DNA of 64,000 nucleotides from Umbelopsis isabellina. Lineage: Eukaryota > Mucoromycota > Umbelopsidomycetes > Umbelopsidales > Umbelopsidaceae. Each line of letters opens with the position of its first letter. Position 1 is the first letter of the stretch. Of this stretch, positions 60,416-64,000 are shown one piece after another. The DNA lies in assembly GCA_016758905.1 (NCBI GenBank), contig JAEPQZ010000002.1, positions 992,001 through 1,056,000 on the forward strand. Reading direction: 5' to 3'. Below the pieces are notes generated by a model. It made no database searches. It had not been told where the DNA came from and was given only the letters and a program-made list of their open reading frames with translations. The position numbers were made by a program, and so were the translations under genes.

Positions 60416-61532
60416 ATGTCTGTCTGTATACGCTGTCTAGCGAAATCTTCCAGTCAAAGACCATTATCTTATAGTGCAAGACTATTAAATACGAGTAAGT
60501 TAGAAGCTTTGGGTACGAGGCCGATTTGAATCGCTGTAAACAATCTAAATTATGCCTGCAGGTTCTATACACCACGATCGACCAGCTAGCAGTTACAATG
60601 GAGAATCTACAGAGCAAAACCATCCTAAAAAAGAGCTCTCATCAAACAATTATGATACCAAAATGCATAAACGTCAACGACCACGAGATTTCTCAAAAAA
60701 ATCGGTCTCGAGCAAAGGCTCCGATATACCAGACAATGAAGAGAAGCAGTTTTTCAAAGAGTTGCTAGATACACTTTTAGATGGGACTAGCCCTCCCAAG
60801 TCCCCAACAGCAATTGAAGATACACGCACCACCAGTGGAACTAAGGAATTTTCGAAAATCGAACAACAATTACGAAACATGGCCCTTAATGCACCACCCC
60901 GGCGCTCTCCTGCCAGGCTATCATCGGTTAAAGATACACCAAAAGCGCCAAGGCTGTTCGATGAGATTGCAGGTTCAATAACTTCTAGCTTATGGGAGGA
61001 CTCATCACCAACAATAGATCTAGTCGCCAAGGACAAGGAACTCAAGCAGATGAGTGCGATTACGGAATTAAGATCGTCGGTTGATCTGACGAAGTATGTG
61101 CTTGATGAGCTTCTGAACCCAGACAAAGAAATCGACGAAAATTACCCTAGCTTGCTAGCCGCATCCATCAAACATGCATCATTCAAATTGAACGATCCGT
61201 ATCTTGCGCTATCTATATTTCAGCAAGTTAAATCCAGGGGAATCGAAAGTTACATAGCTGGATGTACAACCGGTGTATACAATACGGTCCTAAACCTTAG
61301 ATGGGAAACATGGAAGGATATTGAGGGCATGGATGCCTTGATACAAGAAATGGTAGCCAATGGCGTATCATTTAACGATGGTACTCGGCGGTCTGTAAGA
61401 GATGCTATAGAAGAGATAGAAAGAGATTATAGTGGACACGGCATTAGTGGCGATGGTATTAGATGGAGCTCGGAGCAACATCAAGCTGCTGCTAGAATGC
61501 GGGCTATAGTGTCCAAATGGCTGGTTAAATAA
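60416..61532 (+). CDS. Mtf2-like mitochondrial protein
   Basis: Two exons (60416-60494, 60562-61532) encode 349 residues. The N-terminus MSVCIRCLAKSSSQRPLSYS, continuing ARLLNTSS, is basic and Ser rich with no acids, a likely mitochondrial presequence. The middle is charged and disordered. The C-terminal ~130 residues resemble the Mtf2-like domain found in Ascomycota: YPSLLAASIKHASFKLNDPY, then LSIFQQVKSRGIESYIAGCT, VYNTVLNLRWETWKDIEGMD and EEMVANGVSFNDGTRR-type helices. S. pombe Mtf2 helps mitochondrial mRNA processing and translation; yeast Nam1/Mtf2 couples transcription and translation. A PPR-like helical fold is plausible for this region. The splice restores the phase exactly (A|GT). Assignment to Mtf2 is by remembered domain pattern and is moderate. 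Confidence 0.6.
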
Positions 61533-61723
61533 ATAGTAACTTTAGTAAGTTATAATAGCGAAACATGTAGTTTGGGCGATGAATTCCTCATTTGGGCTAC
61601 GTCTCTAAGATACGATCACTCCGACAACCAACCGCAGCCATTTAAATTTTTTTTTTCCAATTTACGTCGACGAACTGACCCTCTCTAATCCCCCAGTCAT
61701 ACTCGTCCAATTTCTTATCTGCT

Positions 61724-64000
61724 ATGCCCGTTACCAGGCGCTCTCAAATGGAGGCATTAGTCAAGAGTGAATCAGCAAGCCTCTCTGCCACTCGGCGTAG
61801 CACTCGCTCGTCAACCTCTACTCCTAGTACGATTGAAATTGTTGACGATTCAGACGATTTTCAACCGGACCTTAATCTCACTGGCCGGACATTGCGCAAA
61901 AGAAAGGCAGCTGAGGTCGAATCGAGTGATGTCGAAACTATAATAGACTTAAGCTCTGCTTCAGCATCACCTAGTATATCGTCAGGGAGTCGAAGGAAAG
62001 GAAAAGGGAAGGCAAACCCGATTTTTACTAGTTCGTCTAGTTTGAACACTTTGTTGGATATGGAGAATACACCGGCAACAAGTGTGTCCGATGACTATGA
62101 AACTATCAAGGTTGACTCTGACGTTGAAGATAAAAAAATGGAGGTTATAGAAGATGATGACAGTGAAGATTCCTTCAGAATAGAGGTTGTCGACGATGAT
62201 TCTGATGATTCAGGGAGTGTCATCAGCCTGCAATCAGATTCTGATGCTGAAGAGGATGATACTCCGCTGTCAGTGCGGGCAAACAATACCAGAAGAAATA
62301 CAGCGAACAATCGCATAAGAAGAACAAATGTGTCAGAATTAGAATCAGGTAGTTCTAATGATGAGTCTGGAACTCCCCTTGCTGGACGCTCCAGAGTGCA
62401 GGTACAACGAACTTTGCAGCGTGCTCGTGCTCGGCGTGCACGAGCTGCAAGACGATCTGAGCCGCAAAAGTCTTGGGTAAGTTACTCACTAACAGTTGCT
62501 CACAAAAGTCTAATTAGACGTTCATTTTCTCATTTTCTCATTGATTCATCTCTCTCCTGTATAAATTTTAGTTCGAGAGAGTAAACGACAAATTGATAGC
62601 AGTTCATCCGGAATTAGAAAATGTTTGGGATGACCTTGACAACGCATTTCAAGCAGTTGCAACACCCGTTGAACAGCCTAAGGAACTTATGCTTCCGCTA
62701 TTGCCTTTCCAAAAGGAAGGTGTCGGATGGATGCGACAGCAAGAATTGAGCCCAGATGTAAGTTCTACTCGCCATTTTATGCATTTTAATCAGTTTGAGA
62801 GATTTCTAATCCTAGATATAACATCAGTTCAAAGGCGGTATATTGGCAGTGAGTAATTAATAGCTGCTGGTGGAAATAGTAATTCTGGCGAAACTAAACT
62901 ATCGTTCTAGGATGAAATGGGTATGGGTAAAACTATACAGACTATTGCTATGCTACTTGAAGAACCCCGTAAAAAGCCTAATCTCGTTGTTGCTCCCACG
63001 GTATGATCATTCCAGCATCAATCTCACAAACTTCGTGCTCGAATGTTTATTAACAGCTCTTACTTCAGGTCGCTTTGGTTCAGTGGAAGAGAGAAATAGA
63101 AACACATACTAATTGTGCCTTGAAAGTCTTACTTTATCATGGTGCAAATCGTTCAACTGATATTGAGCATCTCAAGGAATATGATGTTGTTCTCTCCACT
63201 TATTCCATCTTAGAAATCGCTTTTAGAAGGCAGGAGTATGGTTTTAAAAGAGAAGGCAACTTGGTAAAAGAACGCTCTATCTTACACCGTATCCATTGGC
63301 ATCGAATCATCTTGGATGAAGCTCACAATATCAAGGATCGTTCCAATAACACTGCAAGATCAGTCTTTAACCTCGAATCAGAATACAAATGGTCCTTGAG
63401 TGGAACTCCGTTGCAAAACCGTGTTGGTGAATTATATTCACTGATCCGTTTCATGCAAGCCGATCCTTTCGGCTACTATTATTGCAAATCCTGCCCGTGC
63501 AAATCTTTGACTTGGAAATTCAGCGACAAAAGAACTTGCGATCACTGTGGCCACAAGCCAATGGACCATGTATGCTGGTGGAATAATGAGATCCTCAAAC
63601 CTATTCAACGTTATGGCACTAGGGGAACAGGCCTCATAGCTTTCAAGAAATTAAGAAAGCTTCTTGACAAAATGATGCTTAGACGCACAAAACTTGAACG
63701 TGCTGACGATTTGGGCTTGCCACCGAGAACTGTAGTTGTTCGTCGTGACTTGTTCAACGAAGAAGAAGAAGACATGTATCAATCGCTATATTCCGATTCA
63801 GCTAGAAAGTTCTCTACCTATGTGGAGCATGGCACAGTTCTCAATAACTACGCTAATATCTTCGAACTGCTAATGAAAATGCGTCAATGCTCTAATCATC
63901 CTGACTTGGTACTCAAGCGTGACAAGACTGGTGCTCAGCAACTCGTATGTGTAGTATGTAATGAGCCTCCGGAAGATGCCATCATGTCAAGCTGTCGACA
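61724..64000 (+). CDS. RAD16: RAD16-type SNF2 helicase/RING repair protein, C-terminus outside window
   Basis: Five exons visible (61724-62476, 62572-62757, 62828-62848, 62911-63000, 63069-64000), open at the right edge, about 660 residues. The N-terminal 250 residues are Ser/Asp/Glu rich with basic clusters. The SNF2 ATPase has [36 protein letters not shown] (Walker A), [15 protein letters not shown] (DEAH, ~433-436), [20 protein letters not shown] and [14 protein letters not shown] with a Cys insert. Then come [20 protein letters not shown] and [14 protein letters not shown]. The RING finger begins at the edge ([17 protein letters not shown]). This layout (RING inserted in SNF2) and the Cys4 insert are those of Rad16/Rhp16, which with Rad7 acts in global-genome nucleotide excision repair of non-transcribed DNA and as a ubiquitin ligase. 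Exon 3 is 21 nt, encoding FKGGILA. Confidence 0.93.

Overview
This window is nuclear DNA of a filamentous fungus, most likely an early-diverging one (Mucoromycota, Mucorales-like). Genes are packed on both strands and almost all are split by short GT..AG introns of about 58-90 nt with CTAAY-type branch points. The set includes a chitin synthase, fungal SIN3, a betaine-lipid synthase, a fungal-type POS5 NADH kinase and decayed transposons of kinds common in Mucorales. The organism call is an inference from gene content; I could not search a database. Exon coordinates were set by hand: each junction was chosen so that splice sites, reading phase and the known family sequence agree, and total lengths come out as whole codons.

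Layout, 1-25 kb. A PHD-finger chromatin protein (cut by the left edge) is followed by a Ser/Pro-rich unknown protein, a snapin-like protein, a secreted endoglycoceramidase-like GH5 enzyme, translation factor eIF3d, a TMEM184/OST-alpha-type membrane protein, REV7 (seven small exons), a YeeE/YedE-like membrane protein, a secreted helical unknown protein, MCM7, and a division-1 chitin synthase divergent from MCM7. GDP-mannose pyrophosphorylase closes this part.

25.5-29.5 kb is the only gene-poor stretch. It holds a decayed Tc1/mariner-type transposase, imperfect inverted and direct repeats, and the remains of a TnpB/Fanzor-like RuvC nuclease gene with its zinc ribbon.

29.5-64 kb. RTC5 (TLDc), a BRSK/Gin4-type kinase, DUS2, POS5, an F-box-like/ankyrin protein, EMG1, SIN3, UBC7, a metaxin divergent from mitochondrial GatC, a class I PITP, glutamyl-tRNA synthetase, the fused betaine-lipid synthase BTA1, a DUF1772 protein, an Mtf2-like mitochondrial protein, and RAD16 (cut by the right edge).

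Most genes are unrelated housekeeping genes and do not form a cluster. Loose links: DNA replication and repair (MCM7, REV7, RAD16), translation and tRNA/rRNA work (eIF3d, GUS1, GatC, DUS2, EMG1), mitochondria (POS5, metaxin, GatC, Mtf2-like), cell wall and sugar nucleotides (chitin synthase, MPG1), lipids (BTA1, PITP, endoglycoceramidase). I did not find an undescribed multi-gene system. The strongest leads are a histone H3-tail look-alike at the N-terminus of the PHD protein, the Fanzor-like remnant, an 11-nt exon, and one intron of only about 30 nt.
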